From JBHJGS01 sp050331575 (lineage in GTDB: Bacteria > Pseudomonadota > Alphaproteobacteria > Sphingomonadales > Rhodothalassiaceae): 64,000 nucleotides of DNA. The stretch is from positions 1 through 64,000 of the forward strand of contig JBHJGS010000003.1 of assembly GCA_050331575.1 (NCBI GenBank), in the 5' to 3' direction. Within the stretch, counting starts at the first letter, position 1. Each line of letters starts with the position of its first letter. The translations under genes and the position numbers were made by a program. Positions 33,959 through 41,527 of the stretch are shown here, one piece after another. The notes under the pieces are model-generated. The model was not told the origin of the DNA and did no database searches. It saw nothing but the letters and a program-made list of their open reading frames with translations.

Positions 33959-35317
33959 CTAAGGGCCGCCCAAATGGGCCGCCAGATCCTGGGCACGCCG
34001 GTGAGCCGGCGTCCCCGGCGCCAAAGCATCCAGGGCTTTCTGCGCATTGTCCCGCGCCTGATCCATCGCGCCTTCCAAGGCCAACCGTTCTGCCAAGGCC
34101 AATCGCGCCGCGCCGTCTCGTCCCCGCCGAAACTCCGCGCGCGACAGGCGGTCCCAAAACAGCGGATTATCCGGCTCGATCCGGACCGCCCGCTCCAACG
34201 CCGCGGCCAGCTCGGCCAAATCTTCCGCATCGGGCTCAGGCACGGCCATAACGATGTCCGCCTGGGCCAAGCGCAACAAGGGTGCATCGGGCAGCGCCGC
34301 CACGGCATCGTCAATCGCTGCGCGCGCCTTCTCCAGTTGACCGAGCCGGAAATAAAGGGCCGCCCGCAATTCCTGCACATGGGGGTCAGCACGCAATCGT
34401 TGCAGTTCCTCAAGCGCGGCCTCGGCTTGCCCGCTGCGCCAAAATCCATGGGCGCGGGCATAGCGCGCCGGCATGCTTTGGTCCCAGGACGGATAGCGCA
34501 GGCGCACCTTGGCCGGGTCCTCACTCAGCCCATAGGCCTTTGCCTTGACGCGCGCGAAGGCCGCTTCAAGCGCCTGCCGCTCAGCTGCGTCTTGGGCGCA
34601 GGCCGGACCTTGCAGCCGGGCAGCGACCGCGCGCAGCCGCTCCGACGGGTCCGGATGCAGGTTGAAATAGGCGCGATAAAGCGCAGTGGGATAAAATGAT
34701 TGCGGCTCCAAGCGCTGTAACAAGGCGGCATAGCCGGCCGGATCCCGGCACGCCTCGCGCAGGATCCGGACCGCCGCTTGATCCGCACTGTGTTCCTGCA
34801 CCCGGGTATAGCGCGACAGCACGGCAAACACCGGATCGGGGTCGGGCTCAGGAAAGGCTCGCGGCACGCCGAGGAAATCTTCGTACGTGGTCGGCGCGCC
34901 CAGGACGATCCCACCGGCATCAGCCCACACAGCCGCCAAGGCGGCCGCATTCAAGGCATAATCAACATAGCGCAGCCCCCGTAGCTGCCGGCTGCGCGCC
35001 TTCAGCCGGGTCAGATGACCGCCCTGGATATGGCCCAACTCATGCGCCAGGACCCCCTCCAATTCCGCCAAATCCTCAATCGCGGCGAAAATGCCGGCCT
35101 GAAGATAAAGGTCCTGACCATCGGTGACGAAGGCGTTCATGAACGGATCGTCGAGCAGCCGGAGGGTCACATGGTCCGGCGGCACCTCAGCAGCCAGGGC
35201 TAGCGGCGCAAGGACCCGGCGCAAAAAGGCTTCGATCTCGGCGTCGCGCAGAATGGTCTGGGCGGCACTTGGGCTGGCTAGCACCCCGATCACCACCACG
35301 CACGCAACCCACCGCAT
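33959..35317 (-). CDS. M48-family metalloprotease with TPR-like C-terminus (BepA-like)
   Basis: The 452-residue protein begins with a signal peptide (MRWVACVVVIGVLASPSAAQ). It carries the zinc motif HELGH at 92-96, with a further Glu ligand in EHSADQAAVRIL, followed by helical tetratricopeptide-like repeats from about 270 to the end. This architecture matches periplasmic BepA-type proteases that police outer-membrane protein assembly. The ATG at 35317 is preferred over one six codons upstream because it starts the signal peptide. Upstream on the same strand lies the terminator of a candidate small RNA, so the gene needs its own promoter within 35318-35415. Confidence 0.88.
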   Translation of the reverse strand: MRWVACVVVIGVLASPSAAQTILRDAEIEAFLRRVLAPLALAAEVPPDHVTLRLLDDPFMNAFVTDGQDLYLQAGIFAAIEDLAELEGVLAHELGHIQGGHLTRLKARSRQLRGLRYVDYALNAAALAAVWADAGGIVLGAPTTYEDFLGVPRAFPEPDPDPVFAVLSRYTRVQEHSADQAAVRILREACRDPAGYAALLQRLEPQSFYPTALYRAYFNLHPDPSERLRAVAARLQGPACAQDAAERQALEAAFARVKAKAYGLSEDPAKVRLRYPSWDQSMPARYARAHGFWRSGQAEAALEELQRLRADPHVQELRAALYFRLGQLEKARAAIDDAVAALPDAPLLRLAQADIVMAVPEPDAEDLAELAAALERAVRIEPDNPLFWDRLSRAEFRRGRDGAARLALAERLALEGAMDQARDNAQKALDALAPGTPAHRRAQDLAAHLGGP

Positions 35318-35415
35318 CGACCAGTCTCCCGACACCCGGCATCCAGCTCATCCAGCTGGCATGGGACGCGATCGCGCCGGGAAAATCAAGCGATGCGCGG
35401 GCATATCTAGCCAAT

Positions 35416-35445
35416 AAAAAAGCCGGGCGATCAGTGTCGCCCGGC
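35416..35445 (-). terminator. Strong rho-independent terminator (minus strand)
   Basis: GCCGGGCGA pairs perfectly with TCGCCCGGC (nine base pairs, six-base loop; 35422-35430 and 35437-35445) and is followed on the minus strand by TTTTTT (35421-35416). It lies upstream of the M48 gene and far from any minus-strand coding sequence, so it most likely ends the candidate small RNA. Confidence 0.85.
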
Positions 35446-35490
35446 TCAGTCGCATCCTTTGGGGAGGATCGCCTCGTCAGAGGCCTCAGC
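35416..35490 (-). ncRNA. Candidate small RNA with three hairpins and an anti-Shine-Dalgarno stretch
   Basis: No gene fits on the minus strand here, yet three consecutive stems occur in the direction of transcription. They are GCCTC/GAGGC (35484-35471, four-base loop), ATCCT/AGGAT (35469-35454, loop CCCCAA) and a 9-bp terminator stem with a T6 tail. The second hairpin exposes TCCTCCCC, complementary to a Shine-Dalgarno core. This resembles alphaproteobacterial small RNAs that carry CUCCUCCC-type motifs in loops. The 5' end is inferred, since the terminator must serve a transcript starting between 35446 and 35617. The family is not identified. Confidence 0.5.
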
Positions 35491-35493
35491 ATA

Positions 35494-35524
35494 TTGCACT
35501 GCAAAAGGCTTTATTGCAATGCAA
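35494..35524. promoter_or_regulatory. Tandem TTGCANTGCAA boxes
   Basis: TTGCACTGCAA (35494-35504) and TTGCAATGCAA (35514-35524) are near-identical palindromes 20 bp apart, about two helical turns. They sit where the promoter of the small RNA would be and about 100 bases before the plus-strand gene at 35617. The core TGC-N3-GCA is shared with the published PhaR operator type (CTGC-N3-GCAG), but the regulator is an inference. Confidence 0.55.
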
Positions 35525-35616
35525 AAATTTTGCCGCGGCGGGCGGTCGCGGTTTACGGGCGCTTAAGCTGGGCCTTTTACGATAAGAATATGTCGCTTCG
35601 CTGACAAAATGCGCTC

Positions 35617-36129
35617 ATGATGACAGAACCGATCGCCACCGCTTTGACGCTTGACCCAGATCTTCGTGCTCGCTTGAGCGCCGCCAACGTCAATCCCGAT
35701 ACCGGTATGGCGACGGATTATCTCAATCATTTCAATGAGGTGTCGATGCTCATTGAAATGTCGGTGGATATGCCGGAGATGCTGGAGGAAGCCAAGGGGT
35801 GGCGCCCGCGCAGCTATGCGGAGCATTTTCGGCTGAGCGGCTTCACCGAGGCCGATCTGATCATTCGCGCCTATGAGCAGGCCGCGCCCGACCTGAAGAC
35901 CTTGTTCGACGCCCATGTCGACAAGCTCAACGTGTTGATCCTGGACACGATCGAACGGGTGCCGCAGATGAGCGACAATGCCCGGACCTATGACCTGCCG
36001 CTGATCATCGCCGACATTCAGGTCCAGATCGGCCGGCTCTACGCCCTGATCAACGGCCATCAGGGCATGGACCAGGCCGCCGTCGACGAAGAGCTCGATC
36101 AGTCCGATATCGACAGCCTGTTCGACTGA
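35617..36129 (+). CDS. Conserved alphaproteobacterial-type protein of unknown function with FliM-like C-terminal peptide
   Basis: The 170-residue protein looks soluble and mostly helical, with no signal peptide or membrane segment. The middle contains DYLNHFNEVSMLIEM and GWRPRSYAEHFRLSGF. I do not recognise a characterised family. The last eleven residues, LDQSDIDSLFD, align with the N-terminal CheY-binding peptide of FliM (pattern LSQxEIDxLL). This suggests, without proof, an interaction with a CheY-like response regulator. Two ATG codons stand at 35617 and 35620; either may start. The gene lies 67 bases upstream of parE on the same strand, behind the tandem TTGCANTGCAA boxes. Confidence 0.75.
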   Translation: MMTEPIATALTLDPDLRARLSAANVNPDTGMATDYLNHFNEVSMLIEMSVDMPEMLEEAKGWRPRSYAEHFRLSGFTEADLIIRAYEQAAPDLKTLFDAHVDKLNVLILDTIERVPQMSDNARTYDLPLIIADIQVQIGRLYALINGHQGMDQAAVDEELDQSDIDSLFD

Positions 36130-36196
36130 CTTGCCACGTCGCCAGCTGCCGGGCTAGACCCCTGCCCCTGCCTGCCATCTTTTCAGGACCGTCTGG

Positions 36197-38170
36197 ATGA
36201 GCGACGATCTGTTCAGTGCGCCTGCGACCACCGCCGGCGACTATTCCGCCAAGGATATCGATGTCCTGGAAGGGCTGGAACCGGTGCGCAAGCGCCCGGG
36301 CATGTATATCGGCGGCACCGACGAGCGCGCGCTGCACCATCTGATCGCCGAGGTCCTGGACAATGCCATGGACGAGGCGGTGGCCGGCCATGCCGGGCGT
36401 ATCGAGGTCAAGCTGGAGGCCGACGGCCATGTCGAGATCAGCGACAATGGCCGCGGCATCCCGGTCGATCCGCATCCGAAGTTCCCCAAGAAATCGGCGC
36501 TGGAGGTCATTCTCACCACGCTGCATTCCGGCGGCAAGTTCAAAGCCGGCGCCTATGCCACCTCCGGCGGCTTGCATGGCGTGGGCATCTCCGTGGTCAA
36601 TGCGTTGAGCGAGACGCTAGTGGTGGAAGTGGCGCGCGACAAGCGGCTGTTCCGCCAGCGCTTTGCCCGCGGCGCGCCACAGGAGCCGCTGAGCGATCAG
36701 GGCCCGGTGCACAATCGCCGTGGCACGCGGGTGCGGTTTCGCCCCGACCCGGAGATTTTCGGGCCGGCCGCGCGGTTCAAGCCCGCCCGGGTCTGGCGGA
36801 TGGCCCGCTCCAAGGCCTATCTGTTCGCCGGTGTCGACATTCGCTGGGCGTGCGCGCCGGACTTGCTGAGCGAGGACGCCAGCGTCCCGGCGGAAGCCGC
36901 GTTGCGCTTCCCCGGCGGCCTGGTCGATTTTTTGCGCGAGACGCTGGACGGGCGCAGCCTGGCTGCCGGCCCCTTCGCCGGCCGCGCTGCGGCGTCTGAC
37001 GGCATCGGCCGGGTGGAATGGGCGGCGGCCTGGCCGGCCTTTGGCGACGGCGTTTTCTCGACCTACTGCAACACCATCCCAACCCCGCAGGGCGGCACCC
37101 ACGACTCCGGCTTCCGCGCAGCACTGTTGAAGGGTTTGCGCGCCTATGGCGACCTGGTCGGCCAGAAGAAGGCGGCGCAATTGACCGGGGAGGACCTGTT
37201 CGGCAGCGGCTGCGTGATGCTGTCGGTGTTCCTGCCCGACCCCCAGTTTCAGGGTCAGACCAAGGACAAGCTGAGTTCGCCGGAAGCCGCCAGGCTGGTG
37301 GAACAGGTGGTTCGCGATCGCTTCGACCATTGGCTGGCCGAGGATCGCGAGCGCGCGGCCGCGCTGATGGGCTGGGCATTGGATCGGCTGGACGAGCGGC
37401 TGAAGCGGCGCGCGGAGAAGGAGGTCAAGCGCAAGGCCGCCAGCGCCAAGCAGCGTCTGCGGCTGCCCGGCAAGCTGGCCGATTGCGCGCTCGGTGATAC
37501 CGAGCAGACCGAGATCTTCATCGTTGAGGGAGACAGCGCCGGCGGCTCGGCCAAACAGGCGCGCGACCGCAAAATCCAGGCGGTGCTGCCAATCCGGGGC
37601 AAGATCCTCAATGTCGCCAGCGCCACCCGCGCCAAGATCGCGCAGAATCAGGAAATTGCTGATCTGATCCTGGCCTTGGGCTGTGGCACGCGGGACGCCT
37701 TCCGGCTCGACGAACTGCGCTATGGCCGGGTCATCATTATGACCGACGCCGATGTCGACGGCGCGCATATCGCGACCTTGTTGATGACCTTCTTCGTGCG
37801 CGAAATGCCCGGGCTGATCGAAGCCGGCCGGCTATATCTGGCGCAGCCGCCGCTGTATCGCCTGGCCCGCGGCGGCACCGTGCTTTATGCCCGCGACGAC
37901 GCCCACAAGGAGGCGCTGATCGCGGAGCATTTTCCGGGTAAGGGCCGTGTTGAGGTGTCCCGCTTCAAGGGCCTGGGCGAGATGCCGCCGGCACAGTTGA
38001 AGCAGACCACCATGGATCCGGGCAGCCGCGGGCTGATGCGGGTGGTGATCGAGTCGAACGAGGGTGGCGTCGTGCTGCGCCGGGTCGATCAGTTGATGGG
38101 CAAGAATCCGGAGGCCCGCTTCGATTTTATTCGAGACCATGCCGATCTCGTCGGAGACTTGGATATCTAA
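36197..38170 (+). CDS. parE: DNA topoisomerase IV subunit B
   Basis: ParE is the ATPase subunit that, with ParC, unlinks replicated chromosomes. The 657-residue protein has the GHKL ATP-binding fold (VLDNAMDEAVAG and ISDNGRGIP near 55-95, GGLHGVGISVVNAL near 125). It has the transducer domain and the TOPRIM region with EGDSAGGSAKQARDR near 438-452 and ADVDGAHI. The ParE-type length and the sequence DVLEGLEPVRKRPGMYIGGT favour ParE over GyrB, which usually carries an extra insertion. The start at 36197 lies about ten bases after a weak AGGA site. No parC is in the window. Confidence 0.93.
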   Translation: MSDDLFSAPATTAGDYSAKDIDVLEGLEPVRKRPGMYIGGTDERALHHLIAEVLDNAMDEAVAGHAGRIEVKLEADGHVEISDNGRGIPVDPHPKFPKKSALEVILTTLHSGGKFKAGAYATSGGLHGVGISVVNALSETLVVEVARDKRLFRQRFARGAPQEPLSDQGPVHNRRGTRVRFRPDPEIFGPAARFKPARVWRMARSKAYLFAGVDIRWACAPDLLSEDASVPAEAALRFPGGLVDFLRETLDGRSLAAGPFAGRAAASDGIGRVEWAAAWPAFGDGVFSTYCNTIPTPQGGTHDSGFRAALLKGLRAYGDLVGQKKAAQLTGEDLFGSGCVMLSVFLPDPQFQGQTKDKLSSPEAARLVEQVVRDRFDHWLAEDRERAAALMGWALDRLDERLKRRAEKEVKRKAASAKQRLRLPGKLADCALGDTEQTEIFIVEGDSAGGSAKQARDRKIQAVLPIRGKILNVASATRAKIAQNQEIADLILALGCGTRDAFRLDELRYGRVIIMTDADVDGAHIATLLMTFFVREMPGLIEAGRLYLAQPPLYRLARGGTVLYARDDAHKEALIAEHFPGKGRVEVSRFKGLGEMPPAQLKQTTMDPGSRGLMRVVIESNEGGVVLRRVDQLMGKNPEARFDFIRDHADLVGDLDI

Positions 38171-38193
38171 AGTTTGCGCGATTGCGCGCACTT

Positions 38194-38240
38194 AAGCAAA
38201 AATGTGCCAAGCCCGAACGAGCCGGGCAGCACATTTGCAA
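38194..38240. other. Stable stem-loop downstream of parE
   Basis: AAATGTGC (38200-38207) pairs with GCACATTT (38229-38236). Nested inside is GCCCG/CGGGC (38211-38215 with 38223-38227). The outer stem can extend through GC/GC with a two-base bulge. It starts about 24 bases after the parE stop and could act as a terminator or RNA-stability element, although only a three-base T-run follows. The rest of 38171-38433 holds no gene. Confidence 0.4.
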
Positions 38241-38326
38241 GAGATCCGCAACATTCCGGTAGAGCAGTTCTTGGCACTTATCTTAATTTTATTTCGTCTT
38301 TGTTTGACACAATTGCTACAGACGAA

Positions 38327-38352
38327 GGCAAACACGATGGCAAAACACGATG
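38327..38352. repeat. Adjacent direct repeats upstream of the RTX gene
   Basis: GGCAAACACGATG (38327-38339) is followed immediately, sharing one G, by GGCAAAACACGATG (38339-38352). The pair lies about 80 bases before the RTX gene start. Such tandem half-sites can bind a regulator, but no function can be shown here. Confidence 0.4.
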
Positions 38353-38433
38353 CCGGCCACTGTAGACAAATTGGATTGAGACTAGGTCCCTGTATCGTCT
38401 TGCCGATCCACAGGCCTTGAAAGGACCGATGAC

Positions 38434-39048
38434 ATGACCACTGGAACCGTTCCAACCGAACCGTCGGCGGATCTCACCCTCACCCAGAGCGGTCCCGCCG
38501 GCGACCTTTATGAGGAGGCCGACGGGTTCACCTACTTTTTTGCCGGAAGACCGATCAGCTTTGCCGACTTCGCCGCAGGCGCTGCCTTCGATGGATCGGA
38601 TTATATGGTCGGCTCCAGCGGCGCCGATGCGCTGTTGGCCTTGGCGGATAAGGTCGCCAAGCTGAATGGCGGTGCCGGCGGCGACTTCCTGTTGACCCAG
38701 ACTGCCGATGATGTGCTGGAAGGCGGCGATGGCGACGATGTCCTGCTCAGCGGCAGCGGCAACGATGTCATGGCAGGCGGCGCAGGAGCGGACACCTTCA
38801 CCTTCTCCGCCTTTTTCGACACCGGCGAAGACATGGTAATGGACTTCGAAGACGGTGTTGACAGCATCGAAATGCGCGACAGCTTCTATGAAAATGAAGC
38901 GGATTTCCTCGACTCGCTCACGATCACCGAGACCGACACCGGGGTGAGCATCGCCTTTGAGACCGGCCTGGTCATCCAACTGATCGGCATCCGCGCAGCC
39001 GATGTGGACGCTAGCGACTTTGTGTTCGAAAGCCTGGAAGACAATTGA
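38434..39048 (+). CDS. Small RTX-type calcium-binding protein, probably secreted by type I secretion
   Basis: The acidic 204-residue protein lacks an N-terminal signal. It contains hemolysin-type nonapeptide repeats between about residues 84 and 130 (NGGAGGDFL, GGDGDDVLL, SGSGNDVMA, GGAGADTFT), which form a calcium-binding beta-roll. A C-terminal segment follows with FxFES-like ending (DFVFESLEDN), as in type I secretion substrates. No catalytic domain is visible in the first 80 residues, so the role is unknown. No ABC exporter or membrane-fusion gene is adjacent. The ATG at 38434 follows AAAGGA. Confidence 0.85.
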   Translation: MTTGTVPTEPSADLTLTQSGPAGDLYEEADGFTYFFAGRPISFADFAAGAAFDGSDYMVGSSGADALLALADKVAKLNGGAGGDFLLTQTADDVLEGGDGDDVLLSGSGNDVMAGGAGADTFTFSAFFDTGEDMVMDFEDGVDSIEMRDSFYENEADFLDSLTITETDTGVSIAFETGLVIQLIGIRAADVDASDFVFESLEDN

Positions 39049-39265
39049 GCCGTCTTTGAACTGGCCGGCAGCCCGCCCGCTGTCGGTCGGTTCCCCTCCC
39101 TCCCGTCTTTCAAAACCGGGCTTTGCGGCGGCTGCACCATGATCTGCCGGCACGAAACGGATTGAAGGCGTCGGCGTTCTTGACAGCGCAAGCCGGTAGG
39201 TTAGTGTGCGCGCGACTTTCCAGGGTGCGAGCGCAGGTCCATCTGCCGTCGAACGAAAGCCTTTC

Positions 39266-40600
39266 ATGAGTTTCGAGTTTCTTGGTTTGAGCGATGCCAT
39301 CCTTCAGGCGGTGTCGGAGACGGGGTACACCGAGCCCACGCCGATCCAGCGGCAGGCGATCCCCGCCGTGCTGCAGGGGCGCGACGTGCTTGGCATCGCC
39401 CAAACCGGAACCGGCAAGACCGCCGGCTTCACACTGCCGATGATCGACATTCTGGCCGCCGGCCGCGCCAAGGCGCGCATGCCGCGATCGCTGATCCTTG
39501 AGCCGACCCGGGAACTGGCCGCCCAGGTGTCGGAGAATTTCGAGCTCTACGGCAAGCATCACAAGCTGACCATGGCGCTGCTCATCGGCGGCGTGTCGTT
39601 CGCCGACCAAGAAGCCAAGCTGGAACGCGGCGCGGATGTGCTGATCGCCACCCCCGGCCGCCTGCTGGACCATTTCGAGCGCGGCAAGCTGATGCTCAAT
39701 GGCGTGAAGATCCTGGTGGTCGATGAGTCCGATCGCATGCTGGATATGGGCTTCATTCCGGATGTGGAACGCATCTGCTCGCTGATGCCGAAACAACGCC
39801 AGACCCTGTTCTTCTCCGCCACGATGCCCAGCGAGGTGAAGCGTCTGACCGACCAATTCCTCATTGACCCCAAGGTCATCGAGGTGGCACCGCCCGCCAG
39901 TGCGGCTGCTACGGTTACCCAAAAGGTGCAGATCGTCGCCCCGCGCACCAAATCCCGCGCCTTGAAGACCTGGCTTGCCAAAGAGGACGTCACCAGCGCC
40001 ATTGTCTTTTGCAACCGCAAGCGCGATGTCGCCACCGTGCATAAGAGCCTGAAGACCGCCGATCTGTCAGCCGGTCAACTGCACGGGGACATGTCCCAGC
40101 CCGACCGCATGGCGACACTGCAGAGGTTCAAGGACCGCGAAGTGACCATCCTGGTCGCCAGCGACGTCGCCGCGCGTGGCCTGGACATCAGCGCGGTCAG
40201 TCATGTGTTCAACTATGATGTGCCGAACAATCCGGATGATTATGTCCATCGCATCGGCCGCACCGGCCGCGCCGGCCGCTCCGGCGTCGCGGTGACGCTG
40301 GCGACGCCGGAGGATGAAAGGGCCCTGGCGCAGATTGAAAAGACCATCAACGCGAAGATCGAACGGATCGAGCCGGAAAAGCCCGCCCGGACCAAGAAGC
40401 CGGCCGCACCGGCCGAGGACCCAGCGGCAAAGGCGGCGCCACCACCGGAACCACAGGGCAAGCCAAAGAAGAAAAAGTCGAAGGCCGGCAAACGCGACGC
40501 CGAAACCGATCACAGCCCGGCGCGGGATCCTGAGCCTGTGGGCTGGGGAGATCATGTGCCGGCATTCCTGCTTCGCGGCACCCGTCGGTCAGACACTTAA
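39266..40600 (+). CDS. DEAD-box family ATP-dependent RNA helicase with DESD in motif II
   Basis: The 444-residue protein contains the Q motif (GYTEPTPIQ), Walker A AQTGTGKT at 45-52, PTREL, GG, TPGR, SAT, and the helicase C-terminal motifs ARGLD and HRIGRTGRAGR. The tail is Lys/Pro/Ala-rich and disordered. It belongs to the RhlE-like group acting in ribosome assembly or mRNA decay. Motif II reads VDESDRMLD: Ser155 replaces the Ala of DEAD (TCC at 39728-39730). Metal-coordinating Asp153 and Glu154 remain, so activity may be kept. A TTGACA at 39180-39185 could be part of its promoter. The start at 39266 fits the family N-terminus MSFEFLGLSD. Confidence 0.93.
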   Translation: MSFEFLGLSDAILQAVSETGYTEPTPIQRQAIPAVLQGRDVLGIAQTGTGKTAGFTLPMIDILAAGRAKARMPRSLILEPTRELAAQVSENFELYGKHHKLTMALLIGGVSFADQEAKLERGADVLIATPGRLLDHFERGKLMLNGVKILVVDESDRMLDMGFIPDVERICSLMPKQRQTLFFSATMPSEVKRLTDQFLIDPKVIEVAPPASAAATVTQKVQIVAPRTKSRALKTWLAKEDVTSAIVFCNRKRDVATVHKSLKTADLSAGQLHGDMSQPDRMATLQRFKDREVTILVASDVAARGLDISAVSHVFNYDVPNNPDDYVHRIGRTGRAGRSGVAVTLATPEDERALAQIEKTINAKIERIEPEKPARTKKPAAPAEDPAAKAAPPPEPQGKPKKKKSKAGKRDAETDHSPARDPEPVGWGDHVPAFLLRGTRRSDT

Positions 40601-40656
40601 CTGAATAAGTGAGCCCCCCGGTTCGCCGGAAGCGCCGCTCTGACAGGGAGGTTGGA

Positions 40657-41445
40657 ATGTCTGAGCAAGCCGTGCTTTATGACTGCGACGATGGCTTGGC
40701 GACGGTCACCTTCAATCGGCCGGAGTCGCTCAACGCCCTCTCGCCTGACCTGCTGAGTGCCCTGAATGAGGCCTTGGACCGCGTCGTGGCGGATCAGGCG
40801 CGCGCTGTCCTGCTGACCGGTCGCGGCCGCGGCTTTTGCTCCGGGGCCGATCTGACAGCCGCCTCCGCGGAGATGTCCGGTCCTGACCGGGATCTGGGCG
40901 CGATGCTGGAGCAGCGCTATCATCCCCTGCTGTTCCGCTTGCGCGATCTGCCCTGTCCGCTGGTCACCGCCGTGAATGGACCGGCCGCGGGAGCGGGTAT
41001 GAGCCTGGCACTGATGGGCGATGTCGTTGTGGCCGCCCGATCGGCTTATTTTCTGCAGGCGTTCGTGAATATCGGGCTGGTTCCGGATGCCGGCAGCACG
41101 TGGCTGCTGCCGCGTCTGATCGGCCAGGCCCGGGCCAGCCAGTTGATGATGCTGGGCGAACGGCTTGAGGCGGAAACAGCGGCCAGCTGGGGGCTGATCA
41201 GCCGCGTGGTGGCGGACGAGGCCTTGGTGGCGGAGGCCCGCGCTGTTGCCGCCAAACTGGCACACGGGCCGACCCGCACGCTGGGCTTGATCCGCAAATT
41301 GATCCAGGCCAGCCCCGAGCATGGCTATGCGGATCAGCTGAGCCTGGAACGCAGCGCCCAGCGTGACGCCGGTCGCACCGAGGATTTTTTGGAAGGGGTG
41401 GGGGCGTTTCTGGCCAAACGCCCGGCGCAGTTCAAGGGCCGCTGA
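40657..41445 (+). CDS. Enoyl-CoA hydratase/isomerase family protein (PaaG-like)
   Basis: The 262-residue crotonase-fold protein has the oxyanion-hole segments GRGRGFCSGADL (about 60-71) and NGPAAGAGMSLAL (about 107-119). At the catalytic position it has NIGLVPDAGSTW, with Asp rather than the hydratase Glu. This resembles PaaG-type isomerases of phenylacetate catabolism, but no other paa genes are nearby, so the substrate is open. The ATG at 40657 follows GGGAGG. It lies between the helicase gene and the SRPBCC/GyrI gene, all on the plus strand. Confidence 0.9.
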   Translation: MSEQAVLYDCDDGLATVTFNRPESLNALSPDLLSALNEALDRVVADQARAVLLTGRGRGFCSGADLTAASAEMSGPDRDLGAMLEQRYHPLLFRLRDLPCPLVTAVNGPAAGAGMSLALMGDVVVAARSAYFLQAFVNIGLVPDAGSTWLLPRLIGQARASQLMMLGERLEAETAASWGLISRVVADEALVAEARAVAAKLAHGPTRTLGLIRKLIQASPEHGYADQLSLERSAQRDAGRTEDFLEGVGAFLAKRPAQFKGR

Positions 41446-41527
41446 ACGCGCCTGCCCGAATTTTTGTCAAAAACTAAGAAAAACTGGTATAATCGCTGGT
41501 CTTTTGGTCCTTTTGGGGAGAAGGCCC

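Noticed and set aside
36197..38170. Assignment of the type II topoisomerase as GyrB
   Set aside because: Length and N-terminal sequence match ParE better. GyrB is usually longer, with a C-terminal insertion.
38304..38309. TTGACA as a complete promoter before the RTX gene
   Set aside because: No acceptable -10 hexamer lies 16-18 bases downstream, so a full promoter could not be supported.
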